This document shows, piece by piece, positions 44,115-52,911 of a stretch of DNA of 64,000 nucleotides. The DNA lies in the NCBI RefSeq assembly GCF_036226465.1, contig NZ_CP108476.1, positions 1,240,001 through 1,304,000 on the forward strand, in the 5' to 3' direction. The position numbers and the translations under genes are program-made. The notes beneath the pieces were generated by a model. The model was not told the DNA's origin and searched no databases. It saw only the letters and a list, made by a program, of their open reading frames with translations. Position 1 is the stretch's first letter; each line of letters begins with the position of its first letter. The stretch is from Kitasatospora sp. NBC_01250. Its GTDB lineage: Bacteria > Actinomycetota > Actinomycetes > Streptomycetales > Streptomycetaceae.

Positions 44115-45739
44115 TGCTCCGCCGGAGCGCGGTGGCGCTGGCCGGACACTCCCTTGCCGCCCTCGCGCTGCTCGCCGCGACCGCCACCGGCTGCGCGCGC
44201 GGCAGCGCCGACGACGACCGGCCCGTGCCGGCCGTCCCGGGCGGCTCGTACTCCGTCGCGCTGACCGAGCCCGACCACCTGACCCCGGGCCGCACCACCA
44301 GCAGCTACGCACTGCAGGTCCTGGAGGGCCTGTTCGACACCCCGCTCGCCCTGGACCCGCACGACGGCCACCCCGTCCCGCTCGCGGCCCGCTCGGTGAC
44401 CAGTGACGACCAGCGGGTCTGGACCGTCGCGCTGCGCCCGGACGGCGTCTTCCACAACGGCGAACGGGTCACCGCCCACAGCTTCGCCGCCGCCTGGGAG
44501 GCCGCCGCCTACGGCCCGGACGGCTGGGACGCCAACTCCTACTTCGCCCAGATCGAGGGCTACGACGCGCTGAACCCCACCGACGGCCGCCCGCCCGCGA
44601 GCCGGCACCTGAGCGGCCTGACCGTGCTGGACGACAGCACCCTGCGGGTCACCCTCAAGGCCCCGTTCAGCCAGTTCCCGATGCTGCTCGCGTTCCCCGC
44701 CTTCGCCCCGCTGCCGCAGGCCGCGTTCAGCGACCCGGACCACTTCGACCTGCACCCGGTCGGCAACGGCCCCTTCGAGATGGCCGGCGACTGGCAGCGC
44801 AACCAGCGGATCGACCTGCGCCGGGCCGCCGCCTACACCGGGCCCCGGCCGCCGATGGCCGACGGCGTCCACTTCAAGATCTTCACCAGCACCGACACCG
44901 CATACACCGAACTGAGCGCCGGGCACGTGGACTTCGTCACCAACGTGCCCGCCGCCCGGGCCTACGAGGCCCGGCGCACCTTCGGCCACCACTACGCCGT
45001 GCGCCCCGGCGGCACCATGGACTACCTCGGACTGCCGCTGTGGGATCCGCGCTACGCCAAGCCCGAGCTCCGCCGGGCACTGTCGATGGCGATCGACCGC
45101 CGGGGCATCACCCGGGCCATCTACAACGAGGTGTACCTGCCCGCCGACTCGCTGGTGGGCGTCACCATCCCGGGCCACCGGGCCGGCGCCTGCGGCGAGA
45201 GCTGCGACTACCAGCCGGACAGAGCACGGGAGCTGCTCCGGCAGGCGGGCGGCTTCAGCGGACGGCTCGAACTGTACTTCGCCAACTCCGACCCCAGCTA
45301 CCTGCAGTGGATGACCGCGGTGGCCAACGAGCTGCGCCAGAACCTCGGCATCCGGGACGTCGCGTTCCGCACCATGCCTGGCGCCGACCTCGCACCGATC
45401 CTCAACAGCCGCAAGGCCACCGGCCCTTACCGGCAGAACTGGGTCGCCGACTACCCGAGCGAGCAGGACTACCTGGCCGGGCTGCTCGGCCACGGCAACC
45501 GCCCCGGCTGGAGCAGCCCCGCCTTCGACGACCTGCTCGCGCGCGGCGACGCGGCCCCCAGCGCCGCCCAGGGCATCGCCTACTACCAGCAGGCAGAGGA
45601 CCTCGCGCTGCAGCAGCTGCCGCTGATCCCGCTGTGGAACTGGCAGGACCAGAGCGCCTGGAGCAGCCGGGTGGGCAACGTCCTGTTCGACCCCTACGTG
45701 GCGGGCCTGCACCTGGAGCAGGTGACCGTGCGGCACTGA
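44108..45739 (+). CDS. Oligopeptide ABC transporter substrate-binding lipoprotein
   Basis: A 543-residue family 5 solute-binding protein. The signal ends in ATATGCARGS, a lipobox. YSVALTEPDHLTPGRTTSSYALQVLEGLFDTPLALDP and VWTVALRPDGVFHNGERVTAHSFAAAWE are typical of OppA/DppA proteins. It overlaps the PBP4 stop by seven bases, so it may capture muropeptides released by that enzyme. It is followed by two permease genes but no ATPase gene. Confidence 0.92.
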   Translation: MLMLRRSAVALAGHSLAALALLAATATGCARGSADDDRPVPAVPGGSYSVALTEPDHLTPGRTTSSYALQVLEGLFDTPLALDPHDGHPVPLAARSVTSDDQRVWTVALRPDGVFHNGERVTAHSFAAAWEAAAYGPDGWDANSYFAQIEGYDALNPTDGRPPASRHLSGLTVLDDSTLRVTLKAPFSQFPMLLAFPAFAPLPQAAFSDPDHFDLHPVGNGPFEMAGDWQRNQRIDLRRAAAYTGPRPPMADGVHFKIFTSTDTAYTELSAGHVDFVTNVPAARAYEARRTFGHHYAVRPGGTMDYLGLPLWDPRYAKPELRRALSMAIDRRGITRAIYNEVYLPADSLVGVTIPGHRAGACGESCDYQPDRARELLRQAGGFSGRLELYFANSDPSYLQWMTAVANELRQNLGIRDVAFRTMPGADLAPILNSRKATGPYRQNWVADYPSEQDYLAGLLGHGNRPGWSSPAFDDLLARGDAAPSAAQGIAYYQQAEDLALQQLPLIPLWNWQDQSAWSSRVGNVLFDPYVAGLHLEQVTVRH

Positions 45740-45789
45740 CCACTTCCCGCCCAGACTCCCCAGCCGTCCGAACCAAGGGGCCCTGCCCG

Positions 45790-46716
45790 ATGGGTCGTTA
45801 CCTCGCCCGCCGCCTGCTGTACGCCATCCCCGTCCTGCTGGCCACCACCTTCCTGATCCACACCCTCGTCTTCGTGCTGCCCGGCGACCCGATCCAGGCG
45901 CTGGCCGGGGACCGGCCGATCTCCCCCTCCGTCGTCGCCGAGCTGCACCGGCGCTACCACCTCGACGACCCGCTCTTCGTGCAGTACGCCCGCTACCTGC
46001 GCGGCCTGCTCAGCGGCGACCTCGGCCGGACCTTCACCGGGGAGCCGGTGGCCGACGCACTCGCCGGGCACTGGCTGGTCACCCTGCGCCTGGGCCTGAC
46101 CGCCTGGTTCCTGGAGACGGTGCTGGGCATCGGCCTCGGCGTCTGGGCCGCGCTGCGCCGCGGCCGCTGGGCCGACCGCGCGGTGCTCGGCGGCACCACG
46201 CTGGCCGCCGCCGTACCCGTCTACATCCTCGGCTACCTCGCCCAACTGGTGCTCGGCGTCCGGCTCGGCTGGTTCCCGGTGGCCGGCGCGGAGGCGGGCT
46301 GGCCGGGTGCCTACCTGCTGCCCGGCCTGGTGCTGGCCTGCTTCGGCGCCGGCTACGTGGCCCGGCTCACCCGCTCCTCGGTACTGGAGAGCCTGGGCGC
46401 CGACTACGTGCGCACGGCGACCGCCAAGGGGCTGTCCCGGCGCCGGACGGTGGTGGTGCACGCGCTGCGCAACTCGCTGGTGCCGGTGGTGACCTTCCTC
46501 GGGATCGAGCTGGGCTCGCTGCTGGCCGGGGCGGTGGTCACCGAGTACATCTTCAACCTGCCGGGCATCGGCCAGCAGGTCTTCCAGGCCATCCAACTGC
46601 GCGAGGGCCCCACCGTGGTGGGCATCACCACCGTGCTGGTGCTGGTCTTCTGCCTGGCCAACCTGGCCGTCGACCTGCTGTACGGCCTGCTCGACCCGAG
46701 GATCCGGCATGACTAG
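45790..46716 (+). CDS. Peptide ABC transporter permease (DppB/OppB-like)
   Basis: A 308-residue permease with six membrane helices. MGRYLARRLLYAIPVLLATTFLIHTLVFVLPGDP is the family N-terminus, and YVRTATAKGLSRRRTVVVHALRNSLVPVVTFLGIELGSLLAG contains the EAA loop that contacts the ATPase. Ends FNLPGIGQQVFQAIQLREGPTVVGITTVL. It overlaps the next permease by eight bases. Confidence 0.92.
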   Translation: MGRYLARRLLYAIPVLLATTFLIHTLVFVLPGDPIQALAGDRPISPSVVAELHRRYHLDDPLFVQYARYLRGLLSGDLGRTFTGEPVADALAGHWLVTLRLGLTAWFLETVLGIGLGVWAALRRGRWADRAVLGGTTLAAAVPVYILGYLAQLVLGVRLGWFPVAGAEAGWPGAYLLPGLVLACFGAGYVARLTRSSVLESLGADYVRTATAKGLSRRRTVVVHALRNSLVPVVTFLGIELGSLLAGAVVTEYIFNLPGIGQQVFQAIQLREGPTVVGITTVLVLVFCLANLAVDLLYGLLDPRIRHD

Positions 46717-47668
46717 TCCCCCGCCCGTGACCGCGCCGCCCGGCCCCCAGGAGCCGCCGCCGCCCGCCGGCCGAGCAGGCCGCGAGCGGGCCGGCGGCCT
46801 GGGCGGGACCCGCACCCGGGCCCGGCTCCGGGCCCGCGCCCTGCCGGTGCTCGGCGCCCGTCCCGGCACGCTGGCCGCCGCCGCGGTGCTGCTGCTGGTC
46901 GCCCTGATGGCGGCCTTCCCCGACCCGTTCATCGCGCTGCTGACGCACGACACCGGGCGCTGCGAGCTGGCCGACTCCCGGGTCGGGCCGAGCCTCTCGC
47001 ACCCGTTCGGCTTCGATGTGCAGGGCTGCGACTACCTCGCCCAGACGGTGCGCGGCAGCCGCCCCTCGCTGCTCATCGGCCTCGCGGTGACGGCCGGGGC
47101 GCTGGCCCTGTCGGTGCTGCTCGGGCTGCTGGCCGGCTTCTACGGCGGCTGGGTGGACGGGCTGGTCTCCCGGATCGCCGACGTCTTCTTCGGCCTGCCG
47201 TTCGTGCTCGGCGCCACCGTCGTGCTGGTGGCCTTCCCCGACCACGGGCTCGGTGCCATGACGCTGGTGCTGGTGGTGCTCGGCTGGACGACCATGACCC
47301 GGGTGATGCGCGCCCAGGTGATCGGGGTGAAGGAGGCCGACTACGTCCGGGCCGCGCGGGCCACCGGCGCAGGCGGAGGCCGTCTGATGCTCCGCCACAT
47401 CCTGCCCAACGCGGTGACACCGGTGCTGGTGGTCGCGATGCTGGGCGTCGGGAACGTCATCTCGGGCGAGGCGACGCTGGACTTCCTGGGCGTCGGGCTG
47501 CAGTACCCGGCGGTCTCCTGGGGGCTCGAACTCAACGCCGCGCAGGCCTACTTCCTCGACTTCCCGCACCTGCTGCTGTTTCCCGCACTCTTCCTGTCGG
47601 CCACCGTGCTGAGCTTCATGGTGCTCGGCGACGCCGTCCGGGACGCCTGCGACCCGCGACTGCGCTAG
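46709..47668 (+). CDS. Peptide ABC transporter permease (DppC/OppC-like)
   Basis: A 319-residue permease. A proline-rich cytoplasmic start precedes the first helix (TLAAAAVLLLVALMAAF). HPFGFDVQGCDYLAQTVRGSRPSLLIGLAVT and YVRAARATGAGGGRLMLRHILPNAVTPVLVVAMLGVGNVISGEATLDFLGVG (EAA loop) are family hallmarks. No ATP-binding gene follows, so the transporter must borrow ATPases, possibly the fused one at 57179. Confidence 0.92.
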   Translation: MTSPPPVTAPPGPQEPPPPAGRAGRERAGGLGGTRTRARLRARALPVLGARPGTLAAAAVLLLVALMAAFPDPFIALLTHDTGRCELADSRVGPSLSHPFGFDVQGCDYLAQTVRGSRPSLLIGLAVTAGALALSVLLGLLAGFYGGWVDGLVSRIADVFFGLPFVLGATVVLVAFPDHGLGAMTLVLVVLGWTTMTRVMRAQVIGVKEADYVRAARATGAGGGRLMLRHILPNAVTPVLVVAMLGVGNVISGEATLDFLGVGLQYPAVSWGLELNAAQAYFLDFPHLLLFPALFLSATVLSFMVLGDAVRDACDPRLR

Positions 47669-47671
47669 CGC

Positions 47672-47715
47672 CTGCCGGGCAGACCGTCAGGCCCTGGCCC
47701 TCACAGGCCCGGCAG
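47672..47715. terminator. Hairpin at the convergent permease/DUF6011 junction
   Basis: CTGCCGGGC (47672-47680) and GCCCGGCAG (47707-47715) form a 9-bp stem; the right arm lies within the last codons of the minus-strand gene. Confidence 0.45.
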
Positions 47716-47922
47716 CGTGTCCTGGTCGACCTCGTGGCGCCGCACCGGCTCGGCGGGGTGCCGGCAGCCGGGACCCAGGCGCAGCATCCGGGACTCGGGG
47801 TCGTGCAGCACCCGGCCGCAGCCGCGGCAGGTGACGCGCACGGTCAGGCGCTCCTCGTCCGCCGGGGCGGGCAGGAGCGCCTCGGGCTGGTCCGGGGCTC
47901 GATCGCGCATGGGAGGCAGCAT
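47701..47922 (-). CDS. Small zinc-binding protein (DUF6011-like)
   Basis: A 73-residue protein (69 if the ATG at 47910 is used). LTVRVTCRGCGRVLHDPESRMLRLGPGCRH has a C-x-x-C, a conserved D-P-E-S and a C-R, resembling the DUF6011 zinc-ribbon family of actinobacteria and phages. Function unknown. Neither start has a convincing ribosome site; a leaderless message is possible. Divergent from the histidine-phosphatase-like lipoprotein. Confidence 0.65.
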   Translation of the reverse strand: MLPPMRDRAPDQPEALLPAPADEERLTVRVTCRGCGRVLHDPESRMLRLGPGCRHPAEPVRRHEVDQDTLPGL

Positions 47923-48054
47923 AGGGCCTGTACGACGGGCTGCGCCCACCGCTCTCATCCGATCCACAGGTTCGCTCAGTACCTTGTCAGCAATGGCAGC
48001 AGTCTCCGCCACCCCGTGATCGGACAGGACGTTCGGAGAATGGTGAAGAACATC

Positions 48055-48765
48055 ATGACGGCCCGTCGCGCCGTCCTCGGCATCCTCGCCACCGCCGCGG
48101 TGCCCGCCCTGGGCGCCTGCGGCGCCGAGGAGACGAAGAGTCCCAAGCACCGGTCCACCCGGGCCGTCCAGGCCGCCGCGGTCTCCCCCGCCAGACCCGC
48201 CGACGCCTCCAGTGTGATCATGATCATCCGTCATGCCGAGAAGCCCACCGGCTCCGGCGCCCCGGACGGCGTCACCGACCAGGGCAAGAAGGACTCCGAG
48301 TCGCTGACCGTCCAGGGCTGGACCCGGGCCGGCGCGCTGATCTCGCTCTTCGCACCGCGGACCGCCGGCGGGGCGGCTGCGCCGGTACCGACGGGCCTGA
48401 CCCGGCCCGCCACGGTCTACGCGGCCGACCCGACCACCGGCGGCAGCAAGCGCCCGGCCGAGACCGCCACCCCGCTCACCGCGGCCCTCGGACTGACCCT
48501 CGACACCCGGTACGCCAAGGGCGACGAGGCCGGTCTCGCGGCGGCGCTGCTGGCCACCAGCGGCCCCCAGCTGGTCGCCTGGGAGCACGAGAGCATCGCG
48601 GCCATCCTCGCCGGCCTCGGCACCATCACCCCGGCGCCGCCCACCGACTGGCCGGACAACCGGTTCGACGTGGTCTGGGTGCTGACCGCCGACGGCACCG
48701 GCTGGCGCTTCACGCAGGTGCCGCAGATGCTGCTGGCCGGCGACTCGCCCCATCCGATCAGCTGA
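48055..48765 (+). CDS. Histidine-phosphatase-like lipoprotein
   Basis: A 236-residue exported lipoprotein. MTARRAVLGILATAAVPALGACGAEE combines twin arginines with a lipobox (ALGAC). The core has SVIMIIRHAEKPTGSG (the RH motif of branch 1 histidine phosphatases at about residues 59-60), SLTVQGWTRAGALISLF, TVYAADPT and LVAWEHESIAAIL (second histidine with E-H). The pattern suggests a periplasmic-side phosphatase of unknown substrate. ATG 48055 with GAAGA upstream is preferred over 48040. Confidence 0.82.
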   Translation: MTARRAVLGILATAAVPALGACGAEETKSPKHRSTRAVQAAAVSPARPADASSVIMIIRHAEKPTGSGAPDGVTDQGKKDSESLTVQGWTRAGALISLFAPRTAGGAAAPVPTGLTRPATVYAADPTTGGSKRPAETATPLTAALGLTLDTRYAKGDEAGLAAALLATSGPQLVAWEHESIAAILAGLGTITPAPPTDWPDNRFDVVWVLTADGTGWRFTQVPQMLLAGDSPHPIS

Positions 48766-48787
48766 TTCGCGCCACCACCGGACAGAG

Positions 48788-48819
48788 CGCGGGGTACGAC
48801 CGGCCGGTCGTACCCCGCG
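48788..48819. other. Perfect 32-bp palindrome
   Basis: Bases 48788-48803 are the exact reverse complement of 48804-48819, with no spacer (CGCGGGGTACGACCGG and its complement). It follows the lipoprotein stop by 22 bp and precedes the small secreted protein gene by 68 bp. It may be a terminator or a TetR-like operator. Confidence 0.6.
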
Positions 48820-48887
48820 GCACGCCCGTAACCTGCGGCGCCGCCGACGGTTGATCAGGTCAGCCCGTCCCTGACCACGGAGGCCCG

Positions 48888-49112
48888 ATGCGCACCGCCG
48901 CCCGAATCACCGTCACCACCCTCCTGCTCGGCACCGCCGTGCTCGCCGCCGTCGGCGGCGCGGCCGCGGCGACCGCCGGCGACCCGAACTACCCGGCGCC
49001 GTCCAAGCAGGAGCACACCTACAGCATTCCGGTCGGCGCCGTCTCCGACCTGGGCGACCTCACCAAGGTGGCCAACCTGGGCACCGACTTCGCCGCGCTG
49101 CTCGGGCACTGA
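48888..49112 (+). CDS. Small secreted protein
   Basis: A 74-residue protein with a strong GGAGG ribosome site. Residues 1-30 are a signal peptide (ITVTTLLLGTAVLAAVGGAAAATA), leaving about 44 residues: DPNYPAPSKQEHTYSIPVGAVSDLGDLTKVANLGTDFAALLGH. The PVGAVSDLGDL region and short length recall small surface proteins of streptomycetes, but there are no cysteines and it is not a clear chaplin or rodlin. Function unknown. Confidence 0.7.
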   Translation: MRTAARITVTTLLLGTAVLAAVGGAAAATAGDPNYPAPSKQEHTYSIPVGAVSDLGDLTKVANLGTDFAALLGH

Positions 49113-49141
49113 GACCGCGGGCCGGGCGGGCGCGTGCGGCG

Positions 49142-51880
49142 TCACGGCCGGTCGCGCCGCTCGGCGAGCGCCTGCCAGACCCGGTCCCGCAGCAACGGCA
49201 CCTCGGTGAACCGCACTCCGGTGGCGTCGCGCAGCGCATTGGCGAAGGCGGGTGCGACCGGGTTGAACGGGCTCTCGCTCATCGACTTGGCGCCCAGCGG
49301 CCCGATCGCGTCGGAGGTCTCCATGAAGTGCACCTCGGTGCGCGGCACGTCCGCGTAGGCCGGCAGCCGGTAGCGACGGAACGCGGCGGTGGTGACCTGG
49401 CCGGCCTCGTCCACCAGGACCTGTTCGAAGAGCGTGGCACCGAGCGCCTGCGCGACGCCGCCCTCCACCTGGCCGCGGCACTGCATGGGGTTCATCACCT
49501 TGCCCGCGTCGGCCGCGTGCACACTGCGCAGGATCCTGATCTCCCCGCTGTCGGGGTCGACGGCCAGGCTGAACCACTGGGCGTTGAACGCCACCGAGCG
49601 CGGCGAGCCGCCCCAGTGGCCGTCCGCGGAGAGCGCCACGCCCTGCTCGCGCGCGGCCTCGAAGAGCTCCTTGAGCGTGACCGGGCGCCCCTCGCAGTCC
49701 ACCGCGTCGGCCAGCAGCCGGCACAGGGCGCGCGGGGTGCGGGCGTGTTCGGCGGCGAAGCTGAGGATCCGCTCGGCCAGCGCGTTCGCGGCCTTCATCA
49801 CCGCCTTGCCCGCCACCACCGTGCCCGCCGAGCCGAACGCGCCGGTGTCGTGCCGGACCACGTCGGTGTCCGACTGCCGGATGGTGATCCGGTCGACGGT
49901 GGTGCCCAGCGCGCCCGCGGTGATCTGCTTGTGCACGGTGGTGGTGCCGTTGCCGAACTCGGCGGTGCCGACCGCGATGTCGTAGCCGCCGTCCTCCAGC
50001 AGCTTGACGGTGGCGTCGGCGAAGTGGCCGCCGGGCGGCCCGGTGGCGATCATCGACAGCGCGGCGCCGTGGCCCACCAGCCAGCCCTCGGGGGCGTCGG
50101 CGGTGCTGCGGTCCTCGGCGACGGCCCGGCGGACCACCCCCAGGCACTGGTCCAGGCCGTAGCTGGCGATGTGCAGGTCCTCCTCCTCGCCGCCCGGGCT
50201 GACCATCGGCTCGCCCGGGCCGATGATGTTGCGCTCGCGGAAGACCAGCGGGTCGATGCCCAGCCGGCGCGCCATCTCGTCCATCGCCGACTCCACGGCG
50301 AAGGTCACCTGGCCCAGGCCGTAGCCGCGGAAGGCCCCGGCCGGCACGCAGTTGGTGTAGACGGAGTAGGCGTCGACCTTCTTGTGCGGGGCCCGGTAGA
50401 CGGCCATCGACTCCCCGACGCTGTGGAACATCACGGCCGGGCCGTGGTTGCCGTAGGCGCCCGTGTTGGCAACCACTCTCAGCTGAAGGGCCGTCAGAAC
50501 CCCTGCCCTGGTGGCCCCCGCCTTGAACCCGATGGTGAACGGGTGCCGGGTGGTGGCACCGTGGAACTGTTCGGCACGGGTGAACTCCAGCTTCACCGGG
50601 CGGTGCAGTTTCAGCGCGGCCAGCACCGCGATGTCCTCGGTGAGCATCTCCTGCTTGCCGCCGAACCCGCCGCCGACCCGGCCCGCGACCACCCGGACGT
50701 ACTCCTGCGGCAGGTCGTAGAGGTCGCACAGGGCGCGCCGGGTCAGGAACGGCACCTGGGTGCTGGAGCGGACCACGATCCGCTCGGTGCCCTCCTCGTC
50801 CTGCTCGAAGTACACCACGCAGCCGTGCGTCTCCAGGCTGGCGTGCTGCACCCGCTGGGTGCGGAAGGTCTCCTCGTAGACCAGGTCGGCCGCCGCGATG
50901 CCCTGCTCGACGCTGCCGGTCTCGCCGTGCACCTCGCCGCACACATTGGCCTCGGCGCGGGCGATCCTCGACTCGGGGCCCTTGGGATGCAGCACCGGCG
51001 CGCCGGGGGCCATCGCGAGCTCCGGGTCGATGACGTGCGGGAGTCGCTCGTACTCCACGACGATCCGCCGGCAGCCCTCCTCGGCGGCGCCCTCGCTGTC
51101 GGCGACCACGGCGGCCACCCGTTGCCCGGCGAAGCGGACCACGTCGTCCAGCACCCGGGTGTCGTCCGGGTCCTCGGTGGGGTGCTCGTGCCGGGCCGAG
51201 GAGTAGAGGCGCTCGGGGGCGTCGCGGTGGGTGAGGACGGCGTGCACCCCGGGCACCCGCAGTGCGGCCGAGGTGTCGATCGAGACGATCCTGGCGTGCG
51301 GGTGCGGGGAGCGCAGCAGCTTCATGTGCAGCAGGCCCTCGACTTCGAGGTCGAAGGTGTAGCGGGCGGTTCCGGTGACCACCTGCGGGCCGGCCGGCGC
51401 GCCCAGGTTGCGGCCCACCGCCTGCCCGGCGCAGGGCTGCTCGGTGTGCGTGACGCCGCGGATCGCGTCCTCGATCGCCCGGTACCCGGTGCAGCGGCAC
51501 AGGTTTCCCTTCAAGGCCCTTGGCAGGTCGGTCAGCTGATCTTCCGTCAGGGCCGAGCTGGTCATCAGGAAGCCGGCCGTGCAGAAACCGCACTGGAAGC
51601 CCTGCGCGTCCAGGAACCTGCGCTGCATCGGATGCAGCTCGCCGTCCTCGGCCAGCCCCTCCACGGTGGTCACCGAGCGGCCGTCGGCCCGTACCGCCGG
51701 ATAGAGGCAGCTGTGCACCGGCTCGCCGTCCACCTGGACGGTGCAGGCGCCGCAGTCCCCGGCGTCGCACCCCTTCTTCACCCCGAACCAGCCGCGCTCG
51801 CGCAGATAGGTGCGCAGGCACTGACCGGGGCGCGGATCGTTGTCGAACGACTGCTCGTTGACCCGGATCGAGAAGCTCAT
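49142..51880 (-). CDS. Xanthine-dehydrogenase-family oxidoreductase, fused [2Fe-2S] and molybdopterin subunits
   Basis: A 912-residue fusion. Residues 1-160 form the iron-sulphur subunit: plant-type cluster C38, C43, C46, C58 and a second cluster in FQCGFCTAGF and NLCRCTGYRAIEDA. Residues about 170-912 are the molybdenum subunit: VAGRVGGGFGGKQEML, YTNCVPAGAFRGYGLGQ, GGVAQALGATLFEQ and GAKSMSESPFNPVAP, the last holding the probable catalytic glutamate. It hydroxylates purines or other N-heterocycles or aldehydes with water as oxygen source. The ATG overlaps the FAD subunit stop (ATGA). Substrate not determined. Confidence 0.9.
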   Translation of the reverse strand: MSFSIRVNEQSFDNDPRPGQCLRTYLRERGWFGVKKGCDAGDCGACTVQVDGEPVHSCLYPAVRADGRSVTTVEGLAEDGELHPMQRRFLDAQGFQCGFCTAGFLMTSSALTEDQLTDLPRALKGNLCRCTGYRAIEDAIRGVTHTEQPCAGQAVGRNLGAPAGPQVVTGTARYTFDLEVEGLLHMKLLRSPHPHARIVSIDTSAALRVPGVHAVLTHRDAPERLYSSARHEHPTEDPDDTRVLDDVVRFAGQRVAAVVADSEGAAEEGCRRIVVEYERLPHVIDPELAMAPGAPVLHPKGPESRIARAEANVCGEVHGETGSVEQGIAAADLVYEETFRTQRVQHASLETHGCVVYFEQDEEGTERIVVRSSTQVPFLTRRALCDLYDLPQEYVRVVAGRVGGGFGGKQEMLTEDIAVLAALKLHRPVKLEFTRAEQFHGATTRHPFTIGFKAGATRAGVLTALQLRVVANTGAYGNHGPAVMFHSVGESMAVYRAPHKKVDAYSVYTNCVPAGAFRGYGLGQVTFAVESAMDEMARRLGIDPLVFRERNIIGPGEPMVSPGGEEEDLHIASYGLDQCLGVVRRAVAEDRSTADAPEGWLVGHGAALSMIATGPPGGHFADATVKLLEDGGYDIAVGTAEFGNGTTTVHKQITAGALGTTVDRITIRQSDTDVVRHDTGAFGSAGTVVAGKAVMKAANALAERILSFAAEHARTPRALCRLLADAVDCEGRPVTLKELFEAAREQGVALSADGHWGGSPRSVAFNAQWFSLAVDPDSGEIRILRSVHAADAGKVMNPMQCRGQVEGGVAQALGATLFEQVLVDEAGQVTTAAFRRYRLPAYADVPRTEVHFMETSDAIGPLGAKSMSESPFNPVAPAFANALRDATGVRFTEVPLLRDRVWQALAERRDRP

Positions 51881-52725
51881 CGATCCTCCTCCCCGCCCAA
51901 CTCGGTGCGGATCTCCTCGGCATAACGCAGCGTCATGTGGCGTCGCCAGGCCGGGAGTCCATGGATGTCGTCGAAGTACTCGCCCGGCTCGACGGCGTTC
52001 TCCACCGCCTCGCGCACCGCGCGGGCGTTGGGCGGCACCGGGAACCGCAGCTGGATCGGACGCACGGTGGCAGCGGTGACGGTGAGCGTCAGGATGCCGT
52101 GACGGCCGGAGGCCGCGGGCGGTTCGAGCGCCCCGATCAGCAACGCGCCGGACCGGCCGAGCCCGTACAGCGACGCCTGCCGGAAGGCGGTGCGCGCGGC
52201 CAGCGCGCGGGCAGGCAGCGTCACCGCACGCAGCAGCTCGCCGGGGCGCAGCACGTTGCGCCCCGCCCCGGTGACGAAGTCCGCGACCGGCACCTCGCGC
52301 ACCCCGCCGCCCTGGGAGAGCAGCCGGCAGCGCCCGTCCAGCGCCGCGGTCAACGAGATCATCGGCCCGGCGGGCAGCGAGTTGCACAGGTTACCGCCGA
52401 CGGTGGCCATGTTCCAGATCTTCCACGAGGCGAGGAAGGCCCGGCAGCACTGCTCGAAGAGCGGCGCGGCCGCCCAACCCGCTTGCGCGGCATACCGGGA
52501 CAGCTGCGCGATGGTGCAGGTCGCGGCGATCTCCAGGTCGCCCTCGGCGGTCATGCGCAGCGGCGGCCAGCCGGTGCGGCTCAGGTCGATCAGCCGGCGC
52601 AGCTGCGGCTGCGGCTCCGAGAACAGATAGGTCCCACCACCGAGCCAGGCATCACCGGGCCGCCACACCCCGCGGCTGCGGGCATCGCGCACCTCCAGCA
52701 CCGTGTTCAGGTCCACGCTCTTCAC
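51877..52725 (-). CDS. Molybdenum hydroxylase FAD-binding subunit
   Basis: A 282-residue FAD subunit of the xanthine dehydrogenase family (CoxM-like). WLGGGTYLFSEPQPQLRRLIDLS resembles the first FAD loop and WNMATVGGNLCNSLPAGPMISLTAAL the second (TxGGN). It passes electrons from the iron-sulphur clusters to NAD or another acceptor. GTG 52725 follows GGAGGACG; a GTG nine bases later is possible. A 157-nt leader containing hairpins and a tiny open frame precedes it. Confidence 0.87.
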   Translation of the reverse strand: MKSVDLNTVLEVRDARSRGVWRPGDAWLGGGTYLFSEPQPQLRRLIDLSRTGWPPLRMTAEGDLEIAATCTIAQLSRYAAQAGWAAAPLFEQCCRAFLASWKIWNMATVGGNLCNSLPAGPMISLTAALDGRCRLLSQGGGVREVPVADFVTGAGRNVLRPGELLRAVTLPARALAARTAFRQASLYGLGRSGALLIGALEPPAASGRHGILTLTVTAATVRPIQLRFPVPPNARAVREAVENAVEPGEYFDDIHGLPAWRRHMTLRYAEEIRTELGGEEDR

Positions 52726-52765
52726 CGTCCTCCACCAGATCGATGAAAGGATTGAAGCAACGCGT

Positions 52766-52876
52766 CCGGATGGCGGGCAGTGGTGCACCGCACCAGTGAT
52801 CCACCCCGGCCCTGGACGATCCACCAGTGAAGACGACCTGATCAAGGCCCGGATGGCGAGCGGGACAGCCATCCGG
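52766..52876 (-). promoter_or_regulatory. Alternative hairpins in the molybdenum hydroxylase leader
   Basis: In the minus-strand RNA, CCGGATGGC (52876-52868) can pair with either of two downstream copies of GCCATCCGG (52857-52849, or 52774-52766). The first pairing makes a 9-bp hairpin with a 10-nt loop starting 5 nt after the tiny leader frame; the second is a long-range alternative. Confidence 0.45.
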
Positions 52877-52881
52877 CATGC

Positions 52882-52911
52882 TCACGCCAGGCGCCGCAGG
52901 TTCCGGTTCAT
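52882..52911 (-). CDS. Putative 9-residue leader peptide
   Basis: ATG at 52911 is preceded by AAGGAGTGGACC, the best ribosome site in this region, yet the frame is only MNRNLRRLA before TGA. It lies upstream of the molybdenum hydroxylase operon and just before the hairpins, the arrangement expected of a translational attenuator. Three arginines and two asparagines in nine residues hint at sensing of charged tRNA, but this is speculative. Confidence 0.45.
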   Translation of the reverse strand: MNRNLRRLA

